64,000 nt of DNA from Anaerolineaceae bacterium (lineage in GTDB: Bacteria > Chloroflexota > Anaerolineae > Anaerolineales > Anaerolineaceae). Location of the stretch: contig PABH01000049.1 of the NCBI GenBank assembly GCA_002702705.1, positions 124,001 through 188,000 on the forward strand, in the 5' to 3' direction. The position numbers and the translations under genes are program-made. This document shows positions 43,519 to 55,100 of this stretch, piece after piece. Every line of letters begins with the position of its first letter. Positions within the stretch are counted from its first letter, which is position 1. The notes under the pieces were generated by a model that did no database searches, was not told where the DNA came from, and saw nothing but the letters and a program-made list of their open reading frames with translations.

Positions 43519-44070
43519 TTAAAAAAACTGATCCAAAATTTCTTGTTTGCGTAAGTGAACCTGATCCAGTCCGGACACTGCAACAACTTCTCCCCACGGC
43601 CAGCGCTGTAGGCTTTTTTCTAATAATTCCGGACGCATCACCATAATCGCGAGATGATACTGCCGCGAATCGAGTGCGGGTAAGGCTGCCGACCAGCCTT
43701 GTTTTCGGTTTAATTCCAAGGGTCCAATCTCATCCACAACCAATACTTCCGTTGGAGTAGCGGAAGATAAGACTTGATTTCCCCAGGTTATCACCGCCGG
43801 GTCAAATGTCCAATTTAAAGGCCGGTGCTCTGCGGAGGGATCTTCCGGTTTTGGGTCATATACAGCCAGGTGTCTTGTTTCCCCGGTTGCCAGGTTAACT
43901 GCCGTTATGCCGGTTTTTTGATCACCCTCAAATACAGCCGGTGAAGTCAGACCGGATAGTTTTATCCCTTGTTGACGAAAAGCCGAAATCAATTCACCAA
44001 TCAGTGTGGTTTTTCCAGCCCCCCTTGCTCCTGTGATAATGATTAAATTCCCTTGCGTGTTTTTATCCAT
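43519..44070 (-). CDS. THEP1-type nucleoside-triphosphatase
   Basis: 183 residues with Walker A ITGARGAGKTTLIGELI, a TSPAVFEGDQKTGI segment, and Walker B VLVVDEIGPLEL, the characteristic motif of the NTPase_1/THEP1 (DUF265) family. These hydrolyse NTPs slowly; the in vivo role is unknown. It starts 4 bases after the membrane sensor-like gene, so the two form an operon. Confidence 0.88.
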   Translation of the reverse strand: MDKNTQGNLIIITGARGAGKTTLIGELISAFRQQGIKLSGLTSPAVFEGDQKTGITAVNLATGETRHLAVYDPKPEDPSAEHRPLNWTFDPAVITWGNQVLSSATPTEVLVVDEIGPLELNRKQGWSAALPALDSRQYHLAIMVMRPELLEKSLQRWPWGEVVAVSGLDQVHLRKQEILDQFF

Positions 44071-44074
44071 GACT

Positions 44075-44692
44075 TCACCTATGATTCATCTGGTTCCAAA
44101 TCAGTAAAATTAATCCCAACAGACTGGCTGCTGATAAAATTCCAATTTGGAATTTTATTTGCTTGTCTTGATGATTGGTGTTTTTTAAATCATCGAATGG
44201 CAGTGATACACCTACCACCCAATCATATCCTTGAACCGAAACCGGAGACCAGGCATTCAATTGTTGTGCTTTATCCTCATGCCAGGAAAACACACCCGAA
44301 CCCGTAGTTTGGGTTTGAAGGACGGTCAAAAAATCCGGTGCAGTGATGGAACTTAAAGGCACTGCGGGTTTGTTTTCCAAGCCCCAATACATGGTTTCCT
44401 CGGCGATCATCCAGGCGTAGCCTGTTTGCAGCACTTGTACCGGCTGGATGACGGTTACCAATGTTTCTTGTAAATAAATATCTCGCAGAGTGTCACGGTT
44501 GTAATCCAACTTTAATGACAATGATTCGTCTACCGAACGCGCCAGTTGACTTGTTATGCTCTGTAATAAGGATAGGGTTGTTTTAATTTGCATTTGCTGC
44601 TGTTGATAGGATCCATATAATAAAGAAGCCCAGGCTAAACCCAGGCTAATAAGGGCAAATATCAGGGAAAATCGGGTAAGTTTTTTATTCAT
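44075..44692 (-). CDS. Membrane protein with extracytoplasmic Cache-like sensor and no output domain
   Basis: About 205 residues from ATG 44692. One N-terminal helix (FSLIFALISLGLAWASLLYG), an outside domain of about 140 residues (SLKLDYNRDTLRDIYLQ, TGYAWMIAEETMYWG, WSPVSVQGYDWVVGVSLP, the last typical of Cache/PAS-like periplasmic sensors) and one C-terminal helix. It resembles the sensor half of a histidine kinase or chemoreceptor, but stops after the second helix. It may signal through the THEP1-type NTPase encoded next. Confidence 0.65.
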   Translation of the reverse strand: MNKKLTRFSLIFALISLGLAWASLLYGSYQQQQMQIKTTLSLLQSITSQLARSVDESLSLKLDYNRDTLRDIYLQETLVTVIQPVQVLQTGYAWMIAEETMYWGLENKPAVPLSSITAPDFLTVLQTQTTGSGVFSWHEDKAQQLNAWSPVSVQGYDWVVGVSLPFDDLKNTNHQDKQIKFQIGILSAASLLGLILLIWNQMNHR

Positions 44693-44923
44693 GAAAGTTC
44701 TGCCAAAACTGATTATAGTCGAAGATAAGTGAAAAAGAAAAATGAGGTACAATTGTCTGGACTAGTACGCCGTGCTCAGTTTTTTTGTTTTAATTTGTAA
44801 AAAACATTGTCCAAGTTTGCAAAATTTTATCTAAATAGGAAAAACTCAGAGAAAATAAAAATCGTTTTACCCTCTGTAGACTTTCGATTTTAAAAATTGG
44901 TATTTTTAATAGGAGCGCTTTCC

Positions 44924-45496
44924 ATGGAAGTATTAAAAGAACGGATTTTAAAGAGCGGGGCAAATCTGGGGGGTGGTATTCTAAAAGTTGATGGATTTAT
45001 TAACCATCAGGTCGACCCGGTTTTAATGGATGCATGTGGGAAAGAGTTGGCGAGACGTTTTCAACACGTAGGCGCTACCCGTATCTTAACCGCTGAAATT
45101 TCCGGTATCGCGCCAGCCGTTATGACAGGCAATTACCTTGGTTTACCTGTGGTGTATGCCCGCAAGACCAAGCCGGTTACCATGCCCGACACCGTTTATC
45201 TCACGACGGCTCCTTCCCATACCAAAGGTCGCATGGTGGAGTTAATTGTATCTCCGGAATATCTTGCCCGTGGTGAAAGAATACTCATCATTGATGATTT
45301 TTTGGCTTCCGGCAACACCATTCAAGGACTGGTGCGATTAACTCAGGCTGCCGGCGCCGAATTGGTGGGGATTGGCACGTTAATTGAAAAGAGCTTTGAA
45401 ACCGGACGTGAAAAATTGTCTGTTTTGAACATTCCCATTGAATCTTTGGTGATCATCACCAGCATGGACGATGGTTTATTGGAATTTGCGGACTAA
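44924..45496 (+). CDS. xpt: Xanthine phosphoribosyltransferase
   Basis: 190 residues from ATG 44924 (AGGAG upstream). MEVLKERILKSGANLGGGIL, TAEISGIAPAVMTGNYL, VVYARKTKP and the PRPP loop ILIIDDFLASGNTIQGL are those of Xpt. It makes XMP from xanthine and PRPP, which feeds GMP synthase encoded 3 bases downstream. No purine riboswitch was recognised in the 170-base leader, only weak AT-rich hairpins. Confidence 0.92.
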   Translation: MEVLKERILKSGANLGGGILKVDGFINHQVDPVLMDACGKELARRFQHVGATRILTAEISGIAPAVMTGNYLGLPVVYARKTKPVTMPDTVYLTTAPSHTKGRMVELIVSPEYLARGERILIIDDFLASGNTIQGLVRLTQAAGAELVGIGTLIEKSFETGREKLSVLNIPIESLVIITSMDDGLLEFAD

Positions 45497-45499
45497 ATT

Positions 45500-47056
45500 A
45501 TGAATGATACGATGGTGGTTTTGGACTTTGGTTCACAGTACAGCCAGCTTATTACACGCCGAGTGCGTGAGGTGGAGGTGTATTGTGAAATGTTTCCGTG
45601 GGATATAGACCCCAAAAAAGTATTGGCGCTCAACCCGAAAGGGTTTATCCTCTCCGGCGGCCCAAATTCCGTTTATGCGGATGGAGCACCGCAGCTGCCG
45701 CAGTATGTGTTGGATTCCGGACTGCCGGTTTTGGGAATTTGTTACGGCATGCAGGCGCTGACCTTTGCCCTGGGTGGAAAAGTAGCTCCGGCAAACGAAT
45801 GAGAGTTTGGACCAGCCGAAATTACCACCATTACACCGAATTCTTTAATTCCGACCGGATCACAACCGGTGTGGATGTCTCATGGGGATCGCATTGAAAC
45901 CATGCCGGATGGTTTTGAACGCCTGGCTGTCAGCCCGAACAGCCCTTACGCAGCGATGGGTGACTTAAAACGCGCTTATTTTGGTGTGCAGTTTCATCCC
46001 GAAGTGCGCCATACCCCGGGTGGTTTAGAACTATTACGCCGCTTTGTGGTGGATATTTGCGGTTGTGAGCCGACCTGGACCGCTGAATCGATCATCGAAC
46101 AAAGTGTGGAACGTATTCGTGCCCAGGTAGGTAATGAACGTGTTTTGGTTGGTGTCAGCGGCGGTGTTGATTCATCGGTTGCGGCGGCCCTTGTGTTCCG
46201 TGCAATTGGCGATCAATTGGTGGCTGTTTTTGTCGATAACGGTTTGCTGCGGAAAGATGAACGCCTGCAGGTGGAGCAGGCTTTTACCCAAAACTTAGGC
46301 GTTGAATTGATAACCATAGACGCCATTGAAGAATTTATGGATGAATTGGAAGGTGTAACCGATCCTGAGAAAAAACGAAAAGTGATCGGACGCACCTTTA
46401 TTCGCGTTTTTGAACAGGCGGCATTAAATGCGGGAAATCCAGGCTTTTTGGTGCAAGGCACCATTTATCCGGATGTAATTGAATCCAGTGCGCCGGATCG
46501 GAATAAAGGACACGTTATTAAATCCCATCATAATGTAGGTGGTTTGCCGGAAGATCTTTCGTTTCAATTGGTGGAACCGCTGCGTTATTTATTTAAAGAC
46601 GAAGTTCGGGCGGTGGGTGAGGCCCTGGGTTTGCCGGTTGAATTGGTTTGGCGGCAGCCTTTCCCTGGGCCGGGGTTGGCGGTGCGCTGCCTGGGCGATT
46701 TAACCATGCAGCGTCTGGCAACCTTACGCGCGGCCGATGCGATTTTCACGGCTGAACTGGAAAAAGAAGGTTTGTTGGGAAAACGCAGGAAAGCGGATGA
46801 CCCCGGTATTGCTCAAGCCTTTGCCGTACTGCTGCCGGTGAAATCAGTGGGTGTGATGGGGGATGTGCGCACCTATCAGGAAGCTGTTGCATTACGGGCG
46901 GTGGCAACCGACGATTTTATGACCGCCGATTGGGCACGTTTGCCCTATGATTTGCTGGGCCGGGTTGCCAACCGTATTGTGAACGAGGTGCCGGGCATTA
47001 ATCGCGTCACCTACGACATCACCAGCAAACCACCAGCCACCATTGAGTGGGAGTAA
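45500..47056 (+). pseudogene. guaA: GMP synthase (glutamine-hydrolysing) interrupted by one in-frame TGA
   Basis: The whole 518-codon frame matches GuaA from MVVLDFGSQYSQLITRRVRE to KPPATIEWE. The only defect is TGA at 45800-45802 (codon 101), in PANE-stop-EFGPAE, where GuaA has NEREFG; CGA to TGA would explain it. The glutaminase triad is C81 (GICYGMQ), H166 and E168 (FHPEV), so the stop separates Cys from His/Glu. The synthetase domain ([14 protein letters not shown]) follows intact. Without readthrough only a truncated glutaminase and, if reinitiated, an ammonia-dependent synthetase could be made. GuaA is normally essential in de novo GMP synthesis, so sequencing error, readthrough or a second copy must be considered. 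Operon with xpt. Confidence 0.85.
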
Positions 47057-47104
47057 GTTTTCTCGGATATAATAGAATCTTCCAATGGATGAGAGGAGGT
47101 AGAT

Positions 47105-47299
47105 ATGAATGATCGCGATGGTTGTTTGATGGGGTTATTAAAATTGTTTTTGTTGGACAAGCTGTTTGATTGGCTTCAATCCCGTTTTGGTTTTGGACGA
47201 GGCTGCTCAGGCTGCGGTTGTGGTGTCATTTTTTTGATTATCTTCCTGATTTTGGCTGGTTCAATTATTTTTGGTACCGATTGGTTCCGCTTGTTTTAA
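47105..47299 (+). CDS. Small Cys-rich membrane protein (64 aa)
   Basis: AGGAGG precedes ATG 47105. The peptide has an amphipathic start (LLKLFLLDKLFDWLQSRFGFGRG), a Cys cluster (CSGCGCG) and one membrane helix (VIFLIIFLILAGSIIFG) ending GTDWFRLF. I recall similar short proteins in Chloroflexota but no function. It follows guaA by 48 bases and ends at a strong terminator. Confidence 0.7.
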   Translation: MNDRDGCLMGLLKLFLLDKLFDWLQSRFGFGRGCSGCGCGVIFLIIFLILAGSIIFGTDWFRLF

Positions 47300-47304
47300 A
47301 AACC

Positions 47305-47340
47305 AAAAAAAGGACGGCTTGTTTTTAAGCGGTCCTTTTT
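47305..47340 (+). terminator. Bidirectional terminator
   Basis: AAAAAAAGGACGGCTT / AAGCGGTCCTTTTT around GTTTTT, between convergent genes, with one mismatch in the stem and T runs on both strands. Confidence 0.85.
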
Positions 47341-47342
47341 AA

Positions 47343-49022
47343 TTATCCCTGGTAGCGTGCCACCCGATTGCGTCCGGCTGCTTTTGCCTGGTAAAGCGCT
47401 TGATCTGCCTGGTTAAATAATTCTGTTAACCGCACGGAGGGGTCTTCGGTGCAGGCGACCCCCAGACTGACGGTGATATGAACCTGATTTCCTTCAAATG
47501 AGAAGGTTTTTTCCATAATCCGTGTCCGGAACCGTTCAGCGACCAACAAGGCCTGTTTACATTTTGTTTCGGGCAGCCAGATGACAAATTCCTCACCTCC
47601 GATACGCCAGATTAAATCAAATTGGCGTAATGTTTCACGCATTAAGGAGGCCAGAGTCACCAAAACCTGATCACCAGCCAAATGCCCAAACTGGTCATTC
47701 ACTGCTTTAAAGTGATCGATATCCAGCATGATAAAAGCCGATTTTTTTTCGCTGAGGTTGGAGCGGGTGAGATCATCCTGAACGATTTTATCAAAGTGAC
47801 GCCGGTTGTATAAACCGGTTAAGGGGTCCGTGATGGACAATTGCTCCAGGTTTTTTTGTACTACCTGCTGTTTTTCCAGTTTTTCTTCGAGTATTTCACT
47901 TTTGGCGCGATATTGTTCAGCGTCTTTCCGAGTTGATTCAACCTGATGCATAATTTCCAGGCTCTTAATTCGTTGTTTTTCTCTGTCATCAAAAACTTGC
48001 TGTTCAATGCGGTAGAATTGTTCAAAATGTTCCAGTGATAAGGCAAACTCGGATTCTTGTTTATAAACTCGGGAGAGCAAGCGGTGAAGTTTGTATAACT
48101 CTCGTTTTGCGCCAATATCTTCTGCCAGGGATAGCCCCATCTTTAAATAAGACAAAGCTGTTTCCGTTTCTTTTTCTTCAATACTTATTTCCCCCAAACG
48201 GATCAGCGCATTCAGTTCAAGGAAGCGTAAATTATATTTTCTCGTTAGTGATAAGGCCTTCTCATACGATTTTTTTGCCAATTGAATATTTTTGGTAGTC
48301 TGATATACCCGGCCGAGATTCATTAACGTATCAGCTTCACCAAAAGAGTCATGACTTTGTTTGTAATAATCAACCGCCTTGCGGCCATAATCCAATGCTT
48401 TTTCGTATTGTTTTATTTCTAAATAAAGTTGGCAAAGGTTGTTATAGATTTCAGCGTAGGTCTTGGATTGTTTTTCAAAGCCTTCCAGCACTTCGATCGC
48501 CTGAAAAAAATAACGTTCAGCCCATTCAAAATGGGCCATATTTAAATATTGAAGGCCGAGGTTGTTATAGATGGTGGCGATCCAGAAGGTCTCCTCTGTT
48601 TTTTCTAGAATTTCAAGTGCCTGCCAGGAAAACTGAAAACCTTCTGCTGTATTGCCCAAATGAAAATTAGCTGCTGCCAGTATATTTAACAACCGGCCGT
48701 GCATCACCTCATCTTTATGTTTTAATAACATCGGTAATGCGCGGTAAACGCAGTTGATCACATGTGAGTAATTTCCGGTGTGAAAATATAAAACTGCTTT
48801 GGAAAAACAACTGTTTAACAAATAAGCAGCCACTGATTCATCTTGTTGGTACAGTTTTTCGCCTAGTGTAACCGCATCTTCTAAGATCGCAATTGCCCGA
48901 ATCGGATTTTCGATTTGTGTTTTTTGAGCGAGATCATTAATCCAAATCAATTTTTCGATTGAATCAGGTTCTGTATTTAATTTTTTTTCGTAATCTGATA
49001 ATTCTTCCGTCATATAATTCAT
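47343..49022 (-). CDS. TPR-containing diguanylate cyclase
   Basis: About 559 residues. Residues 20-370 hold TPR repeats (for example FWIATIYNNLGLQYLNMAHF, ADTLMNLGRVYQTTKN), then a coiled coil, then GGDEF: DPLTGLYNRRHFD, IMLDIDHFKAVNDQFGH and the active-site RIGGEEFVIWLPE, with an RxxD inhibitory site (RQFD) five residues before. It should make cyclic di-GMP and be product-inhibited. ATG 49022 is chosen; an upstream ATG at 49076 would add a hydrophobic N-terminus. Similar layout to the cyclase at 56113. Confidence 0.88.
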   Translation of the reverse strand: MNYMTEELSDYEKKLNTEPDSIEKLIWINDLAQKTQIENPIRAIAILEDAVTLGEKLYQQDESVAAYLLNSCFSKAVLYFHTGNYSHVINCVYRALPMLLKHKDEVMHGRLLNILAAANFHLGNTAEGFQFSWQALEILEKTEETFWIATIYNNLGLQYLNMAHFEWAERYFFQAIEVLEGFEKQSKTYAEIYNNLCQLYLEIKQYEKALDYGRKAVDYYKQSHDSFGEADTLMNLGRVYQTTKNIQLAKKSYEKALSLTRKYNLRFLELNALIRLGEISIEEKETETALSYLKMGLSLAEDIGAKRELYKLHRLLSRVYKQESEFALSLEHFEQFYRIEQQVFDDREKQRIKSLEIMHQVESTRKDAEQYRAKSEILEEKLEKQQVVQKNLEQLSITDPLTGLYNRRHFDKIVQDDLTRSNLSEKKSAFIMLDIDHFKAVNDQFGHLAGDQVLVTLASLMRETLRQFDLIWRIGGEEFVIWLPETKCKQALLVAERFRTRIMEKTFSFEGNQVHITVSLGVACTEDPSVRLTELFNQADQALYQAKAAGRNRVARYQG

Positions 49023-49085
49023 TTGCCCATTGATCGAAATAATCAATAGACTTATTATAGTAAAAAAAGGGATCAAAACCTATAA

Positions 49086-49118
49086 AAAAACGGTGAATCA
49101 ATTTGACTCACCGTTTTT
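49086..49118 (-). terminator. Terminator of the giant Ig-repeat gene
   Basis: AAAAACGGTGA / TCACCGTTTTT (11-base perfect stem) with a T run on the - strand, just after the - strand stop at 49135. Confidence 0.85.
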
Positions 49119-49134
49119 CATAACCTCCGAAAGG

Positions 49135-52100
49135 TTAACGTATAACCATTGGAATAAACACGTGGTAAGTATCAGGCAGAATCTCCAGATTCAAAATATT
49201 TGAAGTGCCTTCTGCATAGGCGGAAGTTTCAATGTATCTGGCTGTGACCGGGTAGTTTCCTACGGTCAGGTCGGAAACCTGTTCGCTGACCGCTACACCA
49301 TTCACCAGGGTAACCGGGCTGCCGAAGGCGGTGCCATTGATGTAAAACTGGATTGTCCCTTCCGGTGTTCCTTCACTGGGTGCAATACCAGCAGCAGTGG
49401 CAGTCCACTGTAAATTACTTCCAACAATGGCGGAGGTTGGCCCGCTGATGGTTACTGAAGTGTTTGCCTGCGTTACGACTGGGCCGGGTTCTTGAACGGC
49501 GGGGGCAGGATTATAGTTGCTGTTTCCACCAAAATTGGCTTCTAAATCTGGGTTGCCGCTGTTGGATGGAATAAGTTCGCAGCTTCCCTGACCGTTTTCA
49601 TCCAATGTAACTACGCAGCTGTCCGTGCCGTTCGTGACTTCAATTGTACCGCTGGGGTATCCGGTACCTGGAGCATCTACCTGAGCCTGTACGGTAACGG
49701 TCACGGGTTGGCCTACCACCGGATTTTCTGGTGTAAAGTCCATTGAAACGATTGAAACACTGGCTGGTGTGACAGTTGGTCCGGTTTCAGCTTGGGAGGT
49801 GGATTGGGCGTAGTTTGAATCACCTTGATAAGTTGCATAAAAATCAGGTGAACCCACTGCGCTAGGTGAAAGGAAACAGGATCCGATTCCACCAGTCAAC
49901 GCGGCAACACATTCATCCGTACCGTTGGAAACCAGGACATTTCCGGATAAAACAGGCATGTCCATTAACATCATCTGCATCAAACTTTCCGGCAGATCAG
50001 CTGGGGTGGGATCGGGGTCTATAATTACGGAAACACTAACCTCCACGGGCTGGCTGACGACCAAAGCTGTTTCCGATATGTTCGTAATTGTTGTAATGGT
50101 TGGAGCTTTGCCGACAATGGGACCGGGAATTTGACCACTGGTTGCACTCTTGAAATGGATGTCGCCGATATAGGTTGCTTGTAAATTCACTTGACCAATA
50201 AAGGAGGGTGTCAATTCACAGCTTCCTTGCGCCGCTCCATCCAAATTAACAACACAATAATCAAAACCGTTGGTTACAGTCACTGTACCAGTTGGCAGTC
50301 CATTTCCGGGCGCTTTAGGTGATACACTGACATCTACCAAGGTCGGCTGTCCTAAATACAAGCTGGTTGGATCGTAATGTTCAATGATAACAATCGATTC
50401 AGATTTGGAAACGATTGGTCCAGCAGCGGGATCATCAACGATGGGATTAAAGTTGCTATCTCCGGGATAGTTTATCGTAATCGTTTCTGCTGAGGGCGTG
50501 GTAACCGTCGTAGGTGCGTAGGTACAACTTCCTGAACCTTCATTTAAGGTGATTGTACAGCCTTCGCTGCCGTTACTAATCGTCACCGTTCCGGAAGGGA
50601 TTCCATGACCGGGTGATTGGACACCAACGCTCAGACTGACGGTTGTTATCTGCCCAACGACGGGGTTGGTTGGGTTAAATATCAGGTTTAGGATTTCCGT
50701 ATTCGCTTTGATTACGATAGCACCGGTGACAGAGTCGGATGTTGAGGTTTGGTAGTTGGTATCGCCCTGGTAAACGGCTGTAAAGGTCATGCCGGTGTCT
50801 GCTGCCGTTGGGGATGTCGGGCGTAAATTACAAGAACCGCTGCCTGATGAAAGGGTAACTGTACATTCATCGCCGTTCTCGTTACTGATGACCACAGAAC
50901 CAGTCGGTGTGCCGCTGCCGGGTGCAACCGAAACGACCGAAACGGATACCAGGGTATCTTCTCCAACAACAATTGTTCCATTGTCAAAAGCGGTGATTGA
51001 TGTTGTTGTAGCGGCTTGGGAAACGGTTGGACCTGTTACAGGATCAGAAACAACTTCGTTAAAATTGGTATCTCCGGAATAACTGGCGGTCAAATCACCG
51101 GAAGCGATGGTGGTTGGTTTAAAGGTGCAAGTGCCGCTGCCGCTGCCATCCAATGTGATTTCACAGGTATCACCTAAACCATTACTGATCTCGACCGTTC
51201 CGCTGGGGATGCCAACCCCGGGCAAAACAGCGGAAACGGTTATAGTTACTGTGGTTTCTTCACCAACCACAAGGGTCATATCTGCAATCGAATCGAAATG
51301 AATACTTGCATCGGCTTTGTTCACATTGTGGGCATTGGTAAATTCAAAAGGAGCCTCGTCACCAACAGATGAATATTCTAGATAATAATCGTCACCACTG
51401 TAATCGACTGTGATGGTATGGTCACCAACCGATAACGTATTAATAGTGGGGGTTGTTGCTTGTCCACTACCGTTCAGGGTTAATGCGCCTCCTAATGGAT
51501 TTCCATCCAAATATACCTGGACTGTTCCCGAAGGTTGAATCAGGTTTGTGGCGTGACTTACGGTCACTGTGAAATCAACGGCTTGACCAAAAACAGAAGG
51601 ATTCACAGACGCCTGAACATCTGCTGAAGCGTAGGCTTTGAGAATTTGGTGCGAATATGGTGTAGATAAATTATCAGTGGAACCAAAATTAGGGCTGTTG
51701 CTCGTAAAAACAGCCGTCCAGTTATGTGTTCCTACCATCAGGGTTGTGAATTGTAAGACCTTTACTGCCTCACCGTTCACAACGGTTACACCAGAACCAT
51801 AATTCGCATTCTGTAATTTGAACTGAACGCTACCTGTTGGGACAGCAAGGCTTGGTGAATCAGCAACAATGGTTGCTGTGATCGTCACAGTATCGCCGTA
51901 ACGCGAAGGATTTGGATCGGTTAAAAGGGTCAGGCTGGTACCGACTTGAATCACCTCTTGCGTGATGTTTCCGGAAACGCTGGTGTTGTAATTTGAATCA
52001 CCGAGATATTCAGCCCGTACTGTATAATTCGATACATCCAGATCCCAAATGCTGCTGCTTTGTGCTAAACCGGAGATCAGGGCAACCGGTTCACCAAAAG

Positions 52101-55100
52101 CCACGTTATCAATATAAAATTGTATAAAACCGGTTGGTGTGCCTGTGCCAGGAGAATCTACACTAACCGTAGCTGTAAAATCGATTTCCTGACCATATAC
52201 CGATTGGTTATCGGAAGATACAACAACGGTAGTGGTATCTGCTTTGGCATAAGTTGGTCCGGGTGAAAATATATCAGAGGTGCTGTTAAATTTAGTATCT
52301 CCAGCATAGCTTACGGAAATATCCGGCTGTCCTGGGTTTGATAAGGTCAGATCACAAGACCCAACCCCTGCAACTAAAGAAACTACACAAGAATCCTCAC
52401 CATTTGAGAATGTTACTGTTCCAGTTGGTGTGCCGCTTGCTGGTGCTTTTGGACCAATTTCAACACTCATCGTAACCGGCTGCCCAAAGACCACACTCGC
52501 TGGATTGAACGAGAAATCAACAATTTCCGAATTTGCTTTTGAAACATTGGGGCCTGAAACAGATCCTGAAATCCCGTTCAGGTTACTATCACCTGAATAG
52601 GAAGCCGTTAAATCTGGCTGTCCGGTAGAAGTTGGTGTCAAATTGCAGCTACCACTACCGTTAGCTAAAACAATCGTACATTCATCCGTACCGTTGCTAA
52701 TGGTTACGTTTCCAGTTGGTGTGCCGCTTCCAGGGCTTACCACTGCCAAGGAAACGCTGACAGAAACAGGTTGTCCGACGACAACGGAATCTGGTGTAAA
52801 GCTAAAGCTCGTGATTTCAGTATCTGCTGCGGAGACCGTTACCGGATCTATAAAATCTTGCGGTGTGGTTGAGAAATAATCATCACCACTATAAGAAACG
52901 GTTATGGTATGACTGCCGTTATCCAAACTTAACCCCGTTACATTGTATTGACCGCTGCTATCGAGGGTGAAAGGTCCCGCTACCGGGCTTGAATCAACCA
53001 AAAGGGTGATTGTTCCGGTTGGAGTTCCCAGGGTTGAAGGATTGGCAGAGACCTCCACCAATGCGCTAAAAGTTTCTCCGCTGTTAACTTCGGTTTGATT
53101 GGGTGTTAATGAAATGACTGGGTCAGCTTTATTAACAACCTGTTGTAGATTACCCGTACCTGCTTCAAATTCGCTGGAACCAGCGTAATCAACATCTACA
53201 TCATGAGTTGTTGGCCAAATTGAAGTATATGGTACTAACAACGTTGCTTGTCCACTGCCATCCAGGTTTTTAACACTACCGTAATTGGTACCATTGAGTT
53301 TAAATTGTACTTCTCCGCTTGGGGTGGCTGTACTGGGGGCTTGTGCAGTAACTGTCACCGTAAAGGTTACATTATCCCCATACACGGAGGGATTCAAAGA
53401 AGACGTCACTGTTACAACGGGGATCGCTTTGGTTACCGTAACCGGATTTGTAAAACTTGGTGATAAAGAGCTAAAGGTTGCATCTCCGCTATACTGTACT
53501 ACAACCGTATGGCTGCCAAAATCGAAACTTAAGTTGCTAACCGTTGCTTCTCCACTTCCATCTAGTGTTAATGGACCAGCAAATAAAGACCCATCAACAA
53601 GGATGTTTACGGTACCGGTTGGTGTTCCGATTGCAGAAGGGCTTCCTGAAACGGTTACCACTGCATCAAACGATTCTCCACTGACAACAGAACTTGAATC
53701 CGGTGTAAAACTGATACCCGGGGTGGCTTTATTCACAGTTTGGACCACAGTATTCGATGAACTTGTTTCAAAACTGGAAGACCCCGAATATTCAGCGGTC
53801 ACATTATGACCTCCAATTGTCAGGTCATTGTAGTCTAATACAATTTGGGCTACTCCACTGCCATTTAATGTCACTGGGGTGCCAACGTTCGTTCCACCGA
53901 TTTTAAATTGAATATCTCCATCGGGGGTGCCCGTTCCGATTACATTGGAAGTGACAGTTGCGGTAAAGGTCACATTTTGCCCGAAAGAAGATGGGTTACT
54001 GCTGGTGCTTAAAACCGTTGTGGTTGTTGGTTTTGTGATCGAAATCCGGATCGTTCCGGTATCAACAGAACCTTCGGAATTGGTTGCTCGGATCACAAAA
54101 TCATAATCGCCGACGGTGGTGGGTGTTCCGGACAATAAACCTGTATTTGAACCCAATGTTAAACCAGGTGGTAAAGAGCCGGAAAATACGGAATAAGTAG
54201 GTTCTGGAAAACCATCCGCAGCAAATACAAAATAACTATAAACAACGTCAATCATCCCATCCGGTGGATTCTCATCCATAAAAAGGGTGGGAGCCGCTGG
54301 GATAAAGTTCGCATCTAAAGCTGCATTATTATTACTGTTCGCATCAATTACATCCCCAGGTGGTGTAATCGAGACAATATTAATCACGCTGTCAGATAAT
54401 CCCGCATTCACGGTTGCATCCAAAGTATACGCAACGGAAGCAGAAGCCGGTAAATCAATCGAATCGCTGATATTTCCGGACCCGCTGGCCGTACAAGTGC
54501 CGCCCCCGCTGCCTGCACAGGTCCAGGTAACGGAAGTTAACTCTGTTGGCAAGGTATCTGTTACGGTAACACCTGTCGCACTTTCAATGGAACTATGATT
54601 TGTTACGGTGATGGTATAGGTCGGTGTGCCACCATCGCTAATGGAGGTTACACCATCTGTTTTCGTTACCGATAGGTCAATTAATGTGTCCGTGGTAACC
54701 GTTGTGGCGACCAATGGACCCAATAATTCCGGTTGGCTGTCTGCAATAATGGAATAAGCACCATGACTTATGGTTCCGGTTGCCCCGGAATTGACGTGAA
54801 CAACCATATCAAATGAACCACTTTCGTCAATCGTTAAAGTTCCAAAATTACAAGTTACGGTGCCGCTGTTTTCCGAACAATTGGTTGTATCTGAAACAGA
54901 AACAAAACTTGTATTTGCCGGAATGGTCGTTTCAACGATGGTATTTAATGCATCGGCAGTGCCTTTGTTACGATAGGTGTAGGTATACGTAAGATCTGAA
55001 TCTGGGTTTACCAGTTCCGGGGCTGTAGCTACCACAGATATGCCCGGAATTTCGGAACCAAAAGCATCAATATAAACCCAACCTCTATGTCCACCTAATG

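Noticed and set aside
44753-44923. Purine riboswitch before xpt
   Set aside because: The conserved purine aptamer blocks are absent; only weak AT-rich hairpins are visible.
45800-45802. Genome-wide TGA recoding (guaA and one RAYT have in-frame TGA)
   Set aside because: TGA clearly ends real genes here, for example at 1533-1535 and 11557-11559 in ATGA overlaps and at 3355-3357. Local mutation or sequencing error is simpler.
45800-45850. Selenocysteine insertion in guaA
   Set aside because: No SECIS-like hairpin follows the TGA and the residue is Arg in homologues.
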